From Paraburkholderia phenazinium (GTDB taxonomy: Bacteria > Pseudomonadota > Gammaproteobacteria > Burkholderiales > Burkholderiaceae), in contig NZ_FSRM01000002.1 in assembly GCF_900141745.1 (NCBI RefSeq), positions 3,472,001 to 3,536,000 on the forward strand: 64,000 nt of DNA, written 5' to 3'. Below are positions 64,000 through 64,000 of the stretch, one piece after another (position 1 is the stretch's first letter; each line of letters starts with the position of its first letter). A program made the translations under genes and the position numbers. The notes under the pieces are model-generated. The model did not search any database. It saw only the letters and a program-made list of their open reading frames with translations, and had not been told where the DNA came from.

Positions 64000-64000
64000 A

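Overview
The window is a GC-rich chromosomal segment from a Burkholderiales bacterium, most like Paraburkholderia/Caballeronia/Burkholderia. I infer this from the acoXABC-acoR locus of Cupriavidus/Burkholderia type, the DUF3348-DUF802-OmpA-DUF2894 block, a DUF4148 remnant, the trimeric-porin C-terminus at the left edge, and the density of LysR-type regulators. It is an accessory-metabolism region: about 60 protein genes, many in divergent regulator/target pairs. I saw no rRNA, tRNA, CRISPR array, insertion sequence or phage gene.

Layout. 1-3.3 kb: porin 3' end, methyltransferase with an AraC regulator, divergent SDR. 3.4-9.9 kb: a two-PAS hybrid kinase, then an orphan periplasmic binding protein, an MHS-family MFS permease and a TctDE-like two-component pair. 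10-16.7 kb: LysR/SDR pairs, aldo/keto reductase, a lipoprotein-like carboxymuconolactone-decarboxylase protein and a shikimate-dehydrogenase-like protein. 16.8-24.1 kb: a hydroquinone catabolic cluster (two-subunit hydroquinone dioxygenase, semialdehyde dehydrogenase, maleylacetate reductase, YCII protein, Rieske ferredoxin, LysR, MFS). 24.6-28.9 kb: amino-acid binding protein, D-amino-acid-oxidase-like enzyme and a MocR regulator. 28.9-31.2 kb: DUF302, TetR and a metallo-hydrolase, with two TetR-type operators. 31.3-35.5 kb: a translationally coupled four-gene operon with a MotA/ZorA-like channel carrying a very long coiled-coil tail and a MotB/ZorB-like OmpA protein. 35.5-40.1 kb: an OmpR/EnvZ-type pair with two tiny upstream ORFs, an exported hydrolase and a periplasmic thioredoxin, linked by near-identical direct-repeat sites. 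40.1-46.9 kb: acetoin cleavage operon acoXABC with a sigma54 promoter and acoR. 46.9-54.3 kb: msrA, GAF kinase, SDR/XRE pair, and an orphan AceE-like dehydrogenase with an Lrp regulator. 54.3-58.4 kb: LysR, GST, a PNPOx-reductase-ferredoxin fusion and a 45-codon ORF behind its own promoter and operator. 58.9-63 kb: FrcBCA-type sugar ABC transporter with a ROK regulator. 63.2-64 kb: C-terminal part of a penicillin-binding protein.

Best candidates for something undescribed are the ZorAB-like motor operon with DUF3348 and DUF2894 partners (31280-35472), and the redox-looking regulon around 35.5-40.1 kb with two coupled microproteins and repeated 18-bp sites. The hydroquinone cluster is recognisable biochemistry but carries two unassigned accessory proteins and lacks its entry enzyme.
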